From Mageeibacillus indolicus UPII9-5 (GTDB lineage: Bacteria; Bacillota; Clostridia; Saccharofermentanales; Fastidiosipilaceae): a stretch of 64,000 bases of DNA. Within the stretch, counting starts at the first letter, position 1; each line of letters starts with the position of its first letter. Positions 48,077 through 57,406 of the stretch are shown piece after piece. The stretch lies in contig NC_013895.2 in assembly GCF_000025225.2 (NCBI RefSeq), positions 992,001 through 1,056,000 of the forward strand, in the 5' to 3' direction. The notes beneath the pieces were generated by a model. It saw only the letters and a program-made list of their open reading frames with translations. It was not told where the DNA came from and did no database searches. Made by a program: the position numbers and the translations under genes.

Positions 48077-49408
48077 TTACCCGAAGAATATCGGCACTAA
48101 AACTGACGCCAAGAAAATTATGAATGCCCCTCCCAAACGAGATGAGATTTGCGCAAACGGCATCAACTCCATACGATTGGAAGCTGTCAACACAGCGACA
48201 TCACCGGTACCACCCATGTTTGCCATGCAAAGTCCGGCGGTAATTGCTGCTTCAACGAAGTTAAACCCAAGCAAGCGACCCATGAAGCCAGTGCCGATAA
48301 TTGCTCCGATCACAACGACGGCGCAAAGAATCACGTACTGCGGCGTGAAAGCCTTTATAATCTGCCCCAAATTTGTATAAGACATTCCAATGCCCAGCAT
48401 TAAAGCAGCAGTCCAGGCACCAGCCACAAATTTATACCATGCCGAGCAAGCTCTCTCCACTTCGGCGGGGATAATATTCAAAACTTTAGCAAGAGCAACT
48501 GACAAAATCATCCAAGCATACGGATGAATATTCACGCCAACCTTTTTCAGAAGGAAAGCTATTATCGAACCGAGCGAGAAGAACATAGTTGCCATGATAA
48601 TACCGGCTGTGTAATCCTTGACAGTCGGATTATAGGCGGAATCATCAGGAATTTCAAAAGTTCCTCTGGCCATCATCTGGCCATTACCGGTCAAACTCGG
48701 TTTAACTTTGCCGAGCTTGTTCAGCAAGCCGCCGGCTACAATCGCCATGGCATTACCAAGCGCAACGGCAGGAACCAATTTTGACAGTATTTCATCTGAT
48801 GGAATACCCAACGCTTTTTCAAACACCTGTGATATCGGAACCGCACCGGCGCCCATACCGCCGCCCATGATCGGGATACCTACATAAGCAACTGCCTGCC
48901 CGGTTGTTATGCCGACAAGCGGTCCGATTAAAGCTACAAGACCAAGGGAGACAACAACACCAGCAATAATAGTTGGCAAATAACGGATTGCCGCTTTGAT
49001 TAACAATTTACGATTCATACCGAGGATTGAACCGGTAATTAAAGCCGCAATATAAAAATCCAGAAAACCAGAAGTAGCTATTTTCATTTTGCCGCCGGCT
49101 TCAAGGGTGATCTTAATGGAATCTTTCATAAATGAATCGACCATTTGTATCACTTCTTTGGGCAAAAGTTTGAAGTAAACCAATGCTGCACCACCAAATA
49201 TAACAACGATCGGGCCACCGCCAAAATAAGTTTTAATAATCGGACAATGGTTACCTATAATGTTAAGTAGTTCACCGACAACAACGAGAAAAAGGAAAGC
49301 ACCGATCATATTTTTCGGCAAAACGCCCATAAATATAGCAATGAGCAAGACGACAAAGACAACAATATAAATCGGTAGCCTTAATCCGGCCAATTTTAAG
49401 TCTTTCAT
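48077..49408 (-). CDS. 2-hydroxycarboxylate transporter (2HCT/CitS family)
   Basis: 443 aa, about 11-12 hydrophobic helices. The two family GGxG-type loops are present: GIPIMGGGMGAGAVPISQ near residue 175 and MANMGGTGDVAVLTASNRM near 400. Members carry citrate, malate or lactate with sodium or protons or by exchange. The neighbouring malic enzyme argues for malate as a substrate (inference). Confidence 0.92.
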   Translation of the reverse strand: MKDLKLAGLRLPIYIVVFVVLLIAIFMGVLPKNMIGAFLFLVVVGELLNIIGNHCPIIKTYFGGGPIVVIFGGAALVYFKLLPKEVIQMVDSFMKDSIKITLEAGGKMKIATSGFLDFYIAALITGSILGMNRKLLIKAAIRYLPTIIAGVVVSLGLVALIGPLVGITTGQAVAYVGIPIMGGGMGAGAVPISQVFEKALGIPSDEILSKLVPAVALGNAMAIVAGGLLNKLGKVKPSLTGNGQMMARGTFEIPDDSAYNPTVKDYTAGIIMATMFFSLGSIIAFLLKKVGVNIHPYAWMILSVALAKVLNIIPAEVERACSAWYKFVAGAWTAALMLGIGMSYTNLGQIIKAFTPQYVILCAVVVIGAIIGTGFMGRLLGFNFVEAAITAGLCMANMGGTGDVAVLTASNRMELMPFAQISSRLGGAFIIFLASVLVPIFFG

Positions 49409-49778
49409 ACATGTACTCCTAACGCGTATTTACATCTCTGCTATTTGTATAGCTCCTCCCCATAAGCACTAATTTATAAACAACAAAAAATGTATACTCA
49501 TATGCTAACCTTAATTTTGTATAACTGCAATAGCAAAGAGGACTTATTCCAAACTTTTATGTATGTTTCGCACAAGGAATCAGAGTAACAATGATATATT
49601 GTGCTATATTTGATTATTTCAAATATCATTTTTTCAGGCAAAGAATGTTTGTATGCTATTTATTTATCGCAAGCATAGGTTTTATTTATAGCGCAGCAAC
49701 AAAAATTACTTTAATACAAATAGCCATTGAACTGAATAGCCAGCATAGCTGAGCAAAAAGCCTTGTCCTCTACACTTA
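49409..49778. other. AT-rich intergenic region, 370 nt
   Basis: No credible ORF. An AT-only hairpin (ATATTTGA-5nt-TCAAATAT at 49606-49626, followed by CATTTTTT on the plus strand) is the only notable structure. A possible minus-strand promoter for the transporter lies in this stretch but no site stands out. Confidence 0.4.
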
Positions 49779-51182
49779 TCACTTGTTCTTTGATTTAGTT
49801 GAATTGGTGCCGGTATTTGACGTGACACTCAAACTTGTTCCATCTTTTCCGCGATCATCCTGAGTGGTGGCGGCATGGTTTTTCACACCAGTATCGTTAC
49901 TTGTAGTAGCAATATTATCCTGCTTAGTTCCCACTCCATCAGTGATAGGCTTGTCCATTTCTTGAGAAACGTCTGCAAAGAAATTCATCGTACGGTCAAA
50001 CCAACGCATCGGCAATCCGTTCATTTCTTTGCGCAACAGACATCTGTTTACCCACTGACCTATCAAGCTGTAAAGGACAGAAAAGGTCGGTATACTTACC
50101 AAAATCCCCGCGATACCGCCCAAACTTCCGCCGATACTGATCGCTACAAGTACCCAGAGACCTGATAGCTTGACGGATTTGCCTACAACATGTGGATAGA
50201 TAAAGTTGCCCTCTATTTGCTGCAGAACAATAAAAAAGATAAAGAATATAAGTGCTTTCCCAGGATCTTCAATTACAGTTAAAAGCGTACCAACCGCAAC
50301 CGAAATAAATGATCCGACAATCGGAATCATGGCGAAAATCGTGACAACAACTCCGATCAAGCCAGAAAACGGCAGTTTTAGTATAGTCATTCCAATATAT
50401 GTAGCTAATCCAAGTAAACACGCCTCTAAGAATTGACCGCTGACATAGGCGGAAAAAGTAGCATTTGCAAGTTTAAACACACTTAAAATTGAGTCATAGC
50501 GTTTATCAGAAGCCAAAGCTCGCAACAATTTCAGCATTTGGCGCTGCAAATTTTCCTTAGAACTCAGGATATAAATAGCGAGAACCAAAGCAACAAGGAA
50601 TGTTGTCAAACCAGAGACCAGGTCTGAACCGGCCGATAAAATATGCTTCAACAACCCTGCGGCCTGAGTTCGCATAAGTCCGACGGCTTGTTCGGTTAGT
50701 TCCCTCCAATCGATTTGTAAAGTTTCAAGCGTTTCAACAATGCGAGGGTTATTGGTCGCAAGTTCATTCACCTTAAATTCTAATCGTTTGGCAAAAGCAG
50801 GTATACCCGATATCAATTCGCTTATCGTTTCAGCAACGACTGGAATGACAAATAATGCTACAACTGCCATCATGGCGAAAACCAAGCAAAGAGCAAGCAA
50901 AAGGCATAAAGGCCGCTTCAGAACAGCAGCCAGTTTCATCAGACGAGGCTTGGTTGTATCATGTAAACACAACGGTTTTTCAAACAAATATTTCTCCGCC
51001 GCTTTCATCGGGACATTAAGAATAAAGGCTAAAATCAAGCCCAAGGCTACCGGACGTACAATTATTATCACTTTTCGTAGGAAATCGACTACCGAACCTA
51101 TGTTTTGAACACATACGTAAAAAAGTATCGAAAAACTAATAAGAACCAGTAAACGTCGGAAAGTAATTCTGCTTATGTTCAT
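49779..51182 (-). CDS. AI-2E family (UPF0118) transporter
   Basis: 467 aa with about eight helices. The conserved FILNVPMKAAEKYLF lies near the N-terminus. The family block LVALAIYILSSKENLQRQ, then PIVGSFISVAVGTLL and LQQIEGNFIYPHVVGKSVKLS, follow toward the C-terminus. A Thr/Ser/Asn-rich tail of about 75 residues is added. Substrates in this family range from AI-2 to sodium or protons and cannot be assigned here. The ATG at 51182 has TGGGGGAT upstream. Confidence 0.9.
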   Translation of the reverse strand: MNISRITFRRLLVLISFSILFYVCVQNIGSVVDFLRKVIIIVRPVALGLILAFILNVPMKAAEKYLFEKPLCLHDTTKPRLMKLAAVLKRPLCLLLALCLVFAMMAVVALFVIPVVAETISELISGIPAFAKRLEFKVNELATNNPRIVETLETLQIDWRELTEQAVGLMRTQAAGLLKHILSAGSDLVSGLTTFLVALVLAIYILSSKENLQRQMLKLLRALASDKRYDSILSVFKLANATFSAYVSGQFLEACLLGLATYIGMTILKLPFSGLIGVVVTIFAMIPIVGSFISVAVGTLLTVIEDPGKALIFFIFFIVLQQIEGNFIYPHVVGKSVKLSGLWVLVAISIGGSLGGIAGILVSIPTFSVLYSLIGQWVNRCLLRKEMNGLPMRWFDRTMNFFADVSQEMDKPITDGVGTKQDNIATTSNDTGVKNHAATTQDDRGKDGTSLSVTSNTGTNSTKSKNK

Positions 51183-51343
51183 GATATCCCCCAACGCCAA
51201 AATTAATCGGCCTTACACGCAGGTGAAAAAATTGAAATTATTTGGCACTTAGTAAGCATAACATATCGGTAAAAATTTGGAAATGAAAATTTATGGTCTG
51301 GCACTTTAAACTATGTTACACTAAAAAATGAAAGGTGATGGCA

Positions 51344-52672
51344 ATGCGAAAAAAAGACATTATAATAGTTGTGATTGTAATCTGTGTACTCGGCAGCCTT
51401 TTGCTGTATTTTTTTAAGCAAAATGCCAATGTACCATTGGTTAAGCTTACGCCGCCGATTATTTCAGGCTCGCTACCAGGGAGAACGGCTGATATTGATA
51501 CTTCCAAAGCCAATAACAATCAGTTTGTACAAGAGTTCATTAAAGCTGTTGATGCTGGCAAAGTGTCATCGGATTTTTATGCTGCCCTGCCAGCTTACGA
51601 AAACACCAAGCCATCACAACTAGAATTGCAGCAATACATCCAAATATTCACTGATAATTTCGCACGTAGAATTCGTTCTTTCACCCCTATGACCAGGCTG
51701 GAAAGATCTGTTTATCAATCTCAGATTGCTCGCAGCAAAAAATATGCCAGACTCGCCAGAACAGCAAAATATTATTGGTTAGAGTTGGACGAATCAGCTC
51801 GCAACTCGTTCAAGCGTTTTCCTATGATCATTCCGACAAATAGCAACGGTCAGGCAACCTTTTCGCAGGAGTGGATCGCCGATTCCTATCGTATATATTC
51901 TTACACTAAACTATATTTTAGTGCTATAAAAGACAAGTCAACCGCCTCATTGGAGTCCATACTCAGTGATCCGGGTGATGACAAAGATTTGATCAGCTCA
52001 AAAGTCAAACAAGTTCTGGCCTTCTATGGGGCGCAGCAAACCGGCAGTGTTCACCTAAATGACAATTACACGCTGAGCGCATTGCGCGGTGACTTGGTAG
52101 AAGTCGAACAGACCGTCCCAGCCTCCCTGCTATATTCAGAAGAATTAACCGAGGGAGCTTCATCACGAAAAACGGTCAATCGTTATGTTCAAGCGCATTT
52201 GACTAAAGAAGGTAAATACAAAATATTCGATATAATACCTACCAAGGAAACAGCTTTGACATTTACAATTTTACGGCAAAATGTGCCGGTCGCCGCGCTA
52301 GATCAGCCGATCGATAATTTCACAATTTTACGTATGTTTGGTCCATGGAGCGAAGCCTTCTTTTACCCGGTTAAGATCAACGGAAATGAAGGCGAGATTT
52401 ATTTGAAATTTAAAGATCTTCAAATAAAGATTGCCGGCAAATATGATCGCGCCAGTCATAATTTTTCCGGGCATATCAGCGGAATTTCAGTAAAAGCGGC
52501 CGCGTTTACTACCGCGCAGAATATCGGCATTGGAGCGGACCGTGCAGATATCGTAAAACGTTTTCCGTTTATCGTAAGAAACGACTATAAACTGTCTTTT
52601 CCGGAAGGCAATATCACTTTCCTTTTCGACAGTTACGACAAAGTTAAAGAAATAATATTGGCAAAAGGTTAA
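51344..52672 (+). CDS. Membrane-anchored extracytoplasmic protein, unknown function
   Basis: 442 aa. A basic start (MRKKD) and a single hydrophobic segment (about residues 5-23) anchor the chain. The rest is soluble and presumably outside the cell, with no lipobox Cys. No catalytic motif or family is recognised. The last 60 residues contain FTTAQNIGIGADRADIVKRFP, a pattern reminiscent of small beta-domain repeats. The ATG at 51344 is preferred over 51335 (GTG) and 51338 because AAAGGTG lies 6-7 nt before it. It is divergent from the AI-2E gene. Confidence 0.72.
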   Translation: MRKKDIIIVVIVICVLGSLLLYFFKQNANVPLVKLTPPIISGSLPGRTADIDTSKANNNQFVQEFIKAVDAGKVSSDFYAALPAYENTKPSQLELQQYIQIFTDNFARRIRSFTPMTRLERSVYQSQIARSKKYARLARTAKYYWLELDESARNSFKRFPMIIPTNSNGQATFSQEWIADSYRIYSYTKLYFSAIKDKSTASLESILSDPGDDKDLISSKVKQVLAFYGAQQTGSVHLNDNYTLSALRGDLVEVEQTVPASLLYSEELTEGASSRKTVNRYVQAHLTKEGKYKIFDIIPTKETALTFTILRQNVPVAALDQPIDNFTILRMFGPWSEAFFYPVKINGNEGEIYLKFKDLQIKIAGKYDRASHNFSGHISGISVKAAAFTTAQNIGIGADRADIVKRFPFIVRNDYKLSFPEGNITFLFDSYDKVKEIILAKG

Positions 52673-52677
52673 AACCA

Positions 52678-52707
52678 TTGACAAAATCAGGATGACTGTG
52701 ATAGAAT
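52678..52707 (+). promoter_or_regulatory. Promoter of tRNA-Arg
   Basis: TTGACA and TAGAAT are separated by 18 nt, ending 16 nt before the tRNA. Confidence 0.65.
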
Positions 52708-52723
52708 GCATTATGTTGTTGAT

Positions 52724-52800
<77 letters not shown>

Positions 52801-52828
52801 AAGCACCGAATATTCGGTGCTTTTTTTT
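52801..52828 (+). terminator. Terminator after tRNA-Arg
   Basis: A perfect 22-nt palindrome (AAGCACCGAAT and its complement) starts right after the CCA and is followed by a run of eight T, two of which close the stem. Confidence 0.92.
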
Positions 52829-52927
52829 GTGCTTTCTCTTAATCAAGCCACCAGCGTTCAAATACAAGCGTTAGCCGTAGCAAAATCACTTGAGTTTGAG
52901 TAGCTCAAGGTCGCCTGAATAAACGAA

Positions 52928-52952
52928 AGGCAAGCTTGAATTAAGCTTGCCT
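52928..52952 (-). terminator. Terminator after the LRR protein gene
   Basis: AGGCAAGCTT pairs perfectly with AAGCTTGCCT around a 5-nt loop. The minus strand continues TTCGTTTATTC. Confidence 0.75.
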
Positions 52953-53027
52953 CTAATCTTTCTAACCAGTATCAGGCTATATCAACTTTATTTGGCTAAT
53001 AACCTTATATTAACCTACAACTCTGCT

Positions 53028-55757
53028 TCAGTTGCAAACAGCTGCCGCAGTAGCCGGTACATCATCCTTCAGTTTGTCTTTGCTCATGGCCTTTCGGCTC
53101 ACGCACACGGCAGAACACCAGTTGCCTACAGCCTTCCCGTCTGCATACGAACCTTTGAGCAAAGGCAGTACCGGGGAAAAGTAGTGCGAACCACCACTAT
53201 GATTTTGATCAGCCGCCAAAGCCGCCTTGGCTTCACGGCAAGCCTTTACGACCAAATCAAACATGCCCTTAACATGGTATCGTTCAGCATCGCCGTAACC
53301 CTTTACCAAATCAGTGAATTTGCCGTTAATTATTTCATCAATATTCCGTCCTTCATATTGAGCCAAGGTTGGCAACGCCAACTCATGATAACCCTGATTA
53401 TCCTCATCGACATTTTCAATCGGAGCACCGAACTCATTCTTCTGTCCCTCGCCGACCCGATAAGATTGATCGGAAACGAACAAAATTTTCCCTGATTTAT
53501 CGACATAAACCTGCAAGGCGATTATGTATGGCGGAATGTCCAAAGGAGAAGAAAACTTATCATATACTTGAATCATCTTCGCCTCGGCCAAGGGCCCCTC
53601 TTTTTTCACTAAAGAAGTCCAGTTTTTCAACTCCGTGATAAGGCGATCAACTTTCGCCGGAGCTACGGCTGCATTGTTATAAGTTTCAGCTGCCTTTTCC
53701 AGCTTGGCATGCAAGTTTTTCAAGTCAATCGCATCGGCACCTACGACATTTTTTTCTGCCGCTTGCCCCACCGCGATAGCTTCATCCAGACTTGTCCGGC
53801 CCAAGAAAAAATTGGTATCGGCGACAAACTTAAGAGCTTCAGACTTACTTAAATCACTATTCTTAAGTATTTTTTCACCATCATTCAAAATATCAGAAAA
53901 CTGTTTTTGCGTTGTAGAACGCAGCTTATCCATCGGCAAAGCCTTAACCGCCGCCAAAGCCTTTTTTATCGCAGCCTTGTCGATGTCATCCATCTTCTTA
54001 TACGGATTGACAACGAAGCCATCGCCGGCTGGCAGTTTATCAATATTCTTAGGATTGTTAGCAATAATTACCGTTTTAGGCTTACCGGCAACATCATTAC
54101 TGAACGCATTGAACGTGATTGAGGTAACACTGTCAGGCAGAGTAATTTGCTTAATATCATTGTTGTAGAAGGCTTGCGCTTCAATTTTTTCCAAATTAGG
54201 CGGCAACTGAACAGAAGTAATTTTGTTGTTGCGGAAAGTTTGTACGCCGATTTTTTTGAGTGCCGGCAGCTGACTTAAGTCAAGTTCGTCAGACAGATTG
54301 TTCTCTGCAAAAGCCATTTCGCCTATTTCGGCAAGATTATCAGCTGAAAACATCAGGGTTGAAATATTATTTTTGCGGAAGGCGGAAGTTCCGATTGATT
54401 GCAAATTAGGCAAGGTCAAAATTACGCCTTTGATGGAATTAAGATGAAAGGCTGCCGCTCCGATTTTTTTTAAGCTATCCGGGAATGACAAAAAGTCATC
54501 CGCTATCTGATTGTCCATGAAGGCTCCGGCATCTATTTCCGTCAAATGTTCGCAGTCCTGAAAATCGATAGTAGTTAGATTATTGCATTGAAAAGCATAT
54601 TTACCGATTCTAACTAAACTTTTAGGCAAAGTAACACTGGCAATATCAAACTTGCGGTAACTTTCATTAGCCATGTCAATGTTGCGGAAAGCATTATCGG
54701 CAATTTCAGTAACTGCCGCGCCTGAAGCATCTGCATCAGGTAGTTTCACGTCCTTGTTGCGCTTTATTTTGCGTAGCCCTTGTTTGCTAAAGCCCTTAAT
54801 CACCCCGTGTTCAATGACAAAATCACCTTTTACCCATTTTGATACGTCTAATTCCGGCAAAACTATCTTTTTGTCGTCCTTAGGATTGCAATAAAAATTT
54901 TCGCCATCCGATATTTTCTGGGCAGGACTTGTCGTCCGAATAACGACTTTATCGCCATATTCTTCAACACCTATGTTGCCATTGAATGCATCCGGGGCAA
55001 TCTTCTTGATTGATGTTGGGAAGTTAAGCTGCGTCAAGCTGTTATCTTGAAAGGTGCAATCTTTTATTTCTGTCAGCTTGTTCCCTTTAAAAACAATGTT
55101 TGTCAATTGATTATTCTTAAAAGCTCGCTCGCCCAAAGAGGTAAAGCCGGCGGGAAATTCTAAATCACCCTTCACTTGTGCATCAAAAAAAGCCAAATCG
55201 TCAATTTTGGTCAGCCCAGTTCCCAATGTTAAATTTCCCAGTTTGGTATGCCCAAAAGCATATATTTTGATCCACTGAAGGGAGTTCGGCAGTTTCAGTT
55301 CCGTTAAAGCAGAATTTTCGCGAAAAGCATCCTGCCCAACTTCAGTATATCCTTCCGGAATTTTTACGCCCTGAAGCATGCTGGCGTTAAAGTCTGCACC
55401 TTTTTTCTCAATTTTTACACCGTACTCGTCCAAGCCAAAGCCTTGATCGGTAGACTTTTTCCAGCGCAACATGTAATTATCAATATCAGCGCTTTTATTA
55501 GGTGTAAAAGCAAATGAAGCGATTTTGGTAACCGGCTGATGTTGCTCGTCTTCGCTAGGCAAAGTAACTTGTGGATTATCCTTCAATTTGGTCACGCCGG
55601 CGGGTGAAAAGCCGTACAAAACACCATTTTCAATGACAAAGTCACTGCTCTTCCATTCGTCTTCTTCAGCACTGATTGTTCTAGGCAATCCGCCCACGCT
55701 GAAACAGAACATAAGGCTGGCCGTCAACAGAGCGGTCAGCTCCCTTATCTTTTTCAC
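53028..55757 (-). CDS. Secreted BspA-type leucine-rich repeat protein
   Basis: 909 aa. A signal peptide (KK then hydrophobic 8-24, probable cleavage after TISA at about 30) leads to a duplicated opening module: residues 35-84 (DFVIENGVLYGFSPAG) and 308-357 (DFVIEHGVIKGFSKQG). Each module is followed by LRR_5 repeats with AFxxNxLTxLxxP spacing, about 4-6 in the first block and 8-9 in the second, up to about residue 575. A helical region (590-720) and a C-terminal domain with several Cys close the protein. No LPXTG motif or lipobox is present, so it is probably released or held non-covalently. Such proteins bind host components in mucosal anaerobes (family knowledge). Confidence 0.9.
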   Translation of the reverse strand: MKKIRELTALLTASLMFCFSVGGLPRTISAEEDEWKSSDFVIENGVLYGFSPAGVTKLKDNPQVTLPSEDEQHQPVTKIASFAFTPNKSADIDNYMLRWKKSTDQGFGLDEYGVKIEKKGADFNASMLQGVKIPEGYTEVGQDAFRENSALTELKLPNSLQWIKIYAFGHTKLGNLTLGTGLTKIDDLAFFDAQVKGDLEFPAGFTSLGERAFKNNQLTNIVFKGNKLTEIKDCTFQDNSLTQLNFPTSIKKIAPDAFNGNIGVEEYGDKVVIRTTSPAQKISDGENFYCNPKDDKKIVLPELDVSKWVKGDFVIEHGVIKGFSKQGLRKIKRNKDVKLPDADASGAAVTEIADNAFRNIDMANESYRKFDIASVTLPKSLVRIGKYAFQCNNLTTIDFQDCEHLTEIDAGAFMDNQIADDFLSFPDSLKKIGAAAFHLNSIKGVILTLPNLQSIGTSAFRKNNISTLMFSADNLAEIGEMAFAENNLSDELDLSQLPALKKIGVQTFRNNKITSVQLPPNLEKIEAQAFYNNDIKQITLPDSVTSITFNAFSNDVAGKPKTVIIANNPKNIDKLPAGDGFVVNPYKKMDDIDKAAIKKALAAVKALPMDKLRSTTQKQFSDILNDGEKILKNSDLSKSEALKFVADTNFFLGRTSLDEAIAVGQAAEKNVVGADAIDLKNLHAKLEKAAETYNNAAVAPAKVDRLITELKNWTSLVKKEGPLAEAKMIQVYDKFSSPLDIPPYIIALQVYVDKSGKILFVSDQSYRVGEGQKNEFGAPIENVDEDNQGYHELALPTLAQYEGRNIDEIINGKFTDLVKGYGDAERYHVKGMFDLVVKACREAKAALAADQNHSGGSHYFSPVLPLLKGSYADGKAVGNWCSAVCVSRKAMSKDKLKDDVPATAAAVCN

Positions 55758-55917
55758 TTTAATTCCCCCTATTCACATTTACTGCTTTTGGCAAAGCTAA
55801 AAATAACTTTATGCAGTATATGCTCATCATAGAGAAAAATCAACCGCGGCTAACTTTATTTCGCATTTTGAATAAATTTAGTTGTTTTATGGCAATTCAT
55901 TTAATTGAATATACTTG

Positions 55918-56928
55918 TTATTGCCGCTGCCGCAATCTTAAAGTTTCAAAGACTGCGATTCCGGTAGCTACTGCAGCATTCAAGCTGTTAAGCACACCCT
56001 GCATCGGGATGCTTACCGTAAAATCGCAATTATCGGCTACCAAGCGGCTTATTCCCTTGCCTTCGTTTCCAACGACCAGAGCAATCGGCCCGGTCATTTT
56101 TTTGTTGTCGAAAATAGACTCACCATCCATGTTCAAGCCGGCAATCCAAACCCCTTTGCCCTTAAGATAGTTCATAGTTTGCACCAAATTGTTGACTCGC
56201 GCGCAAGGCACATGATTAACCGCTCCGGCGGAAGCCTTTGCCGTAACCGCGTCCAAAGTCACTTGACGGTGTTTAGGAAAAACAACTCCATGGACTCCGG
56301 CTGATTCAGCTGTCCGTAAAATTGCGCCAAGATTGTAAGAGTCTTGAATTTCATCGGCAATTATTATAAACGGATCTTCCTGTTTGGCGGCAGCAACTGC
56401 CAAAATTTCATCAATGTCAACGTAGGGGATAACGGCAGCCTGCGCAATAACGCCTTGATGCGCCCCTGTCTGTGACATATTATCTAGTACCGAACGAGGG
56501 ACTTGGTTGACAACGGCCCCGGAAGATATTGCCATATTCACTATTCCGGCCAAAGTAGGCTCCGGACGCCGGCCATCACCCATTGCCTGAACCCAAATTT
56601 TATCTATTTGGCGGCCGGCTCTAAGAGCTTCAATAACTGGGTTCCTTCCTTCTAGCCGATCTTCACGGGTGGCAATTTTTTCAGTATCGGCATGTCCGCC
56701 TGTGTTTTCCCGTTCTCTTGCAACTTTTAATGAGTTGTCATATCTTTTAGCGGTCTTTGTCCGCCTCAGGCCATCATGCCCTTCGTTTGAGGTACCTAAT
56801 AACTCCCTTTTCTGCAGGTTCTGTTGGTTTCCTCGGTTCATACGGCGCCTATCACTTGATCTGCGTCCACTCGCTGAATCAAAGTCACGATCGCCTGAGT
56901 TTTTATGGTTGAAGTTTCGTATTTCCAT
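55918..56928 (-). CDS. rlmB: 23S rRNA (guanosine-2'-O-)-methyltransferase RlmB (SpoU family)
   Basis: 336 aa. The knotted SpoU domain shows DEIQDSYNLGAILRTAESAG, ALVVGNEGKGISRLV and SIPMQGVLNSLNAAVATGIAVFE. The substrate-binding N-domain starts with REDRLEGRNPVIEALRAGR. An unusual 80-residue Arg/Asn/Ser-rich leader precedes it and may be disordered RNA-binding sequence. It overlaps mrnC by 26 nt. Confidence 0.93.
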   Translation of the reverse strand: MEIRNFNHKNSGDRDFDSASGRRSSDRRRMNRGNQQNLQKRELLGTSNEGHDGLRRTKTAKRYDNSLKVARERENTGGHADTEKIATREDRLEGRNPVIEALRAGRQIDKIWVQAMGDGRRPEPTLAGIVNMAISSGAVVNQVPRSVLDNMSQTGAHQGVIAQAAVIPYVDIDEILAVAAAKQEDPFIIIADEIQDSYNLGAILRTAESAGVHGVVFPKHRQVTLDAVTAKASAGAVNHVPCARVNNLVQTMNYLKGKGVWIAGLNMDGESIFDNKKMTGPIALVVGNEGKGISRLVADNCDFTVSIPMQGVLNSLNAAVATGIAVFETLRLRQRQ

Positions 56929-57406
56929 ATTTATTTACCTTCATTTGTAAAATAGCTCGGTCTATTTCAGGTTGCAGCAGCGTATTGAGTCGGCCAAGCT
57001 TGTTTGAAAGATATAGGTAACCGACTAAAGTTTCCAAACCAGTTGCCAACCGATAGTCAACCGGATCAGCGTGTTTGGCCATTGCACCGGGATTGCCGTT
57101 GCGGCCGCGCAAGAAAATCGCCTCTTCATCTAAATCAAGTATATCTTCCTTCTGCCACTGGCGCACCAAAGCAGCCTGAAATGTCGCATTGACCAGCTTC
57201 ACAGTTAAGTGATGCAAATCACCTGATTTCGCAACAATAAATGAAAGCAAACGCCGCCGCACCCAAAGTTCGTAATACGCATCTCCGATATAGGCCAGCG
57301 TCGATACCGGCAACTGCCTTATCTGCTGCATCTCCAGTGTTTGCTGCAATTGTTGGGTTTTCCCCAACTGTTGCAATGACGTTGATTCCAACACAGGATC
57401 ATGCAT
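56903..57406 (-). CDS. mrnC: Mini-ribonuclease 3
   Basis: 167 aa. The RNase III-like catalytic segment STLAYIGDAYYELWVRRRLL carries the essential Asp, and ATGLETLVGYLYLSNKLGRL carries the second acidic site. It lacks a dsRNA-binding domain, as usual. It matures 23S rRNA in Bacillus. It overlaps cysS by 8 nt and rlmB by 26 nt; cysS-mrnC-rlmB is the standard Firmicutes order. Confidence 0.94.
   Translation of the reverse strand: MHDPVLESTSLQQLGKTQQLQQTLEMQQIRQLPVSTLAYIGDAYYELWVRRRLLSFIVAKSGDLHHLTVKLVNATFQAALVRQWQKEDILDLDEEAIFLRGRNGNPGAMAKHADPVDYRLATGLETLVGYLYLSNKLGRLNTLLQPEIDRAILQMKVNKYGNTKLQP

Noticed and set aside
49606-49632. AT-only hairpin followed by T-run as a terminator
   Set aside because: Stem has only A-T pairs apart from one G-C, and no plus-strand gene ends there.
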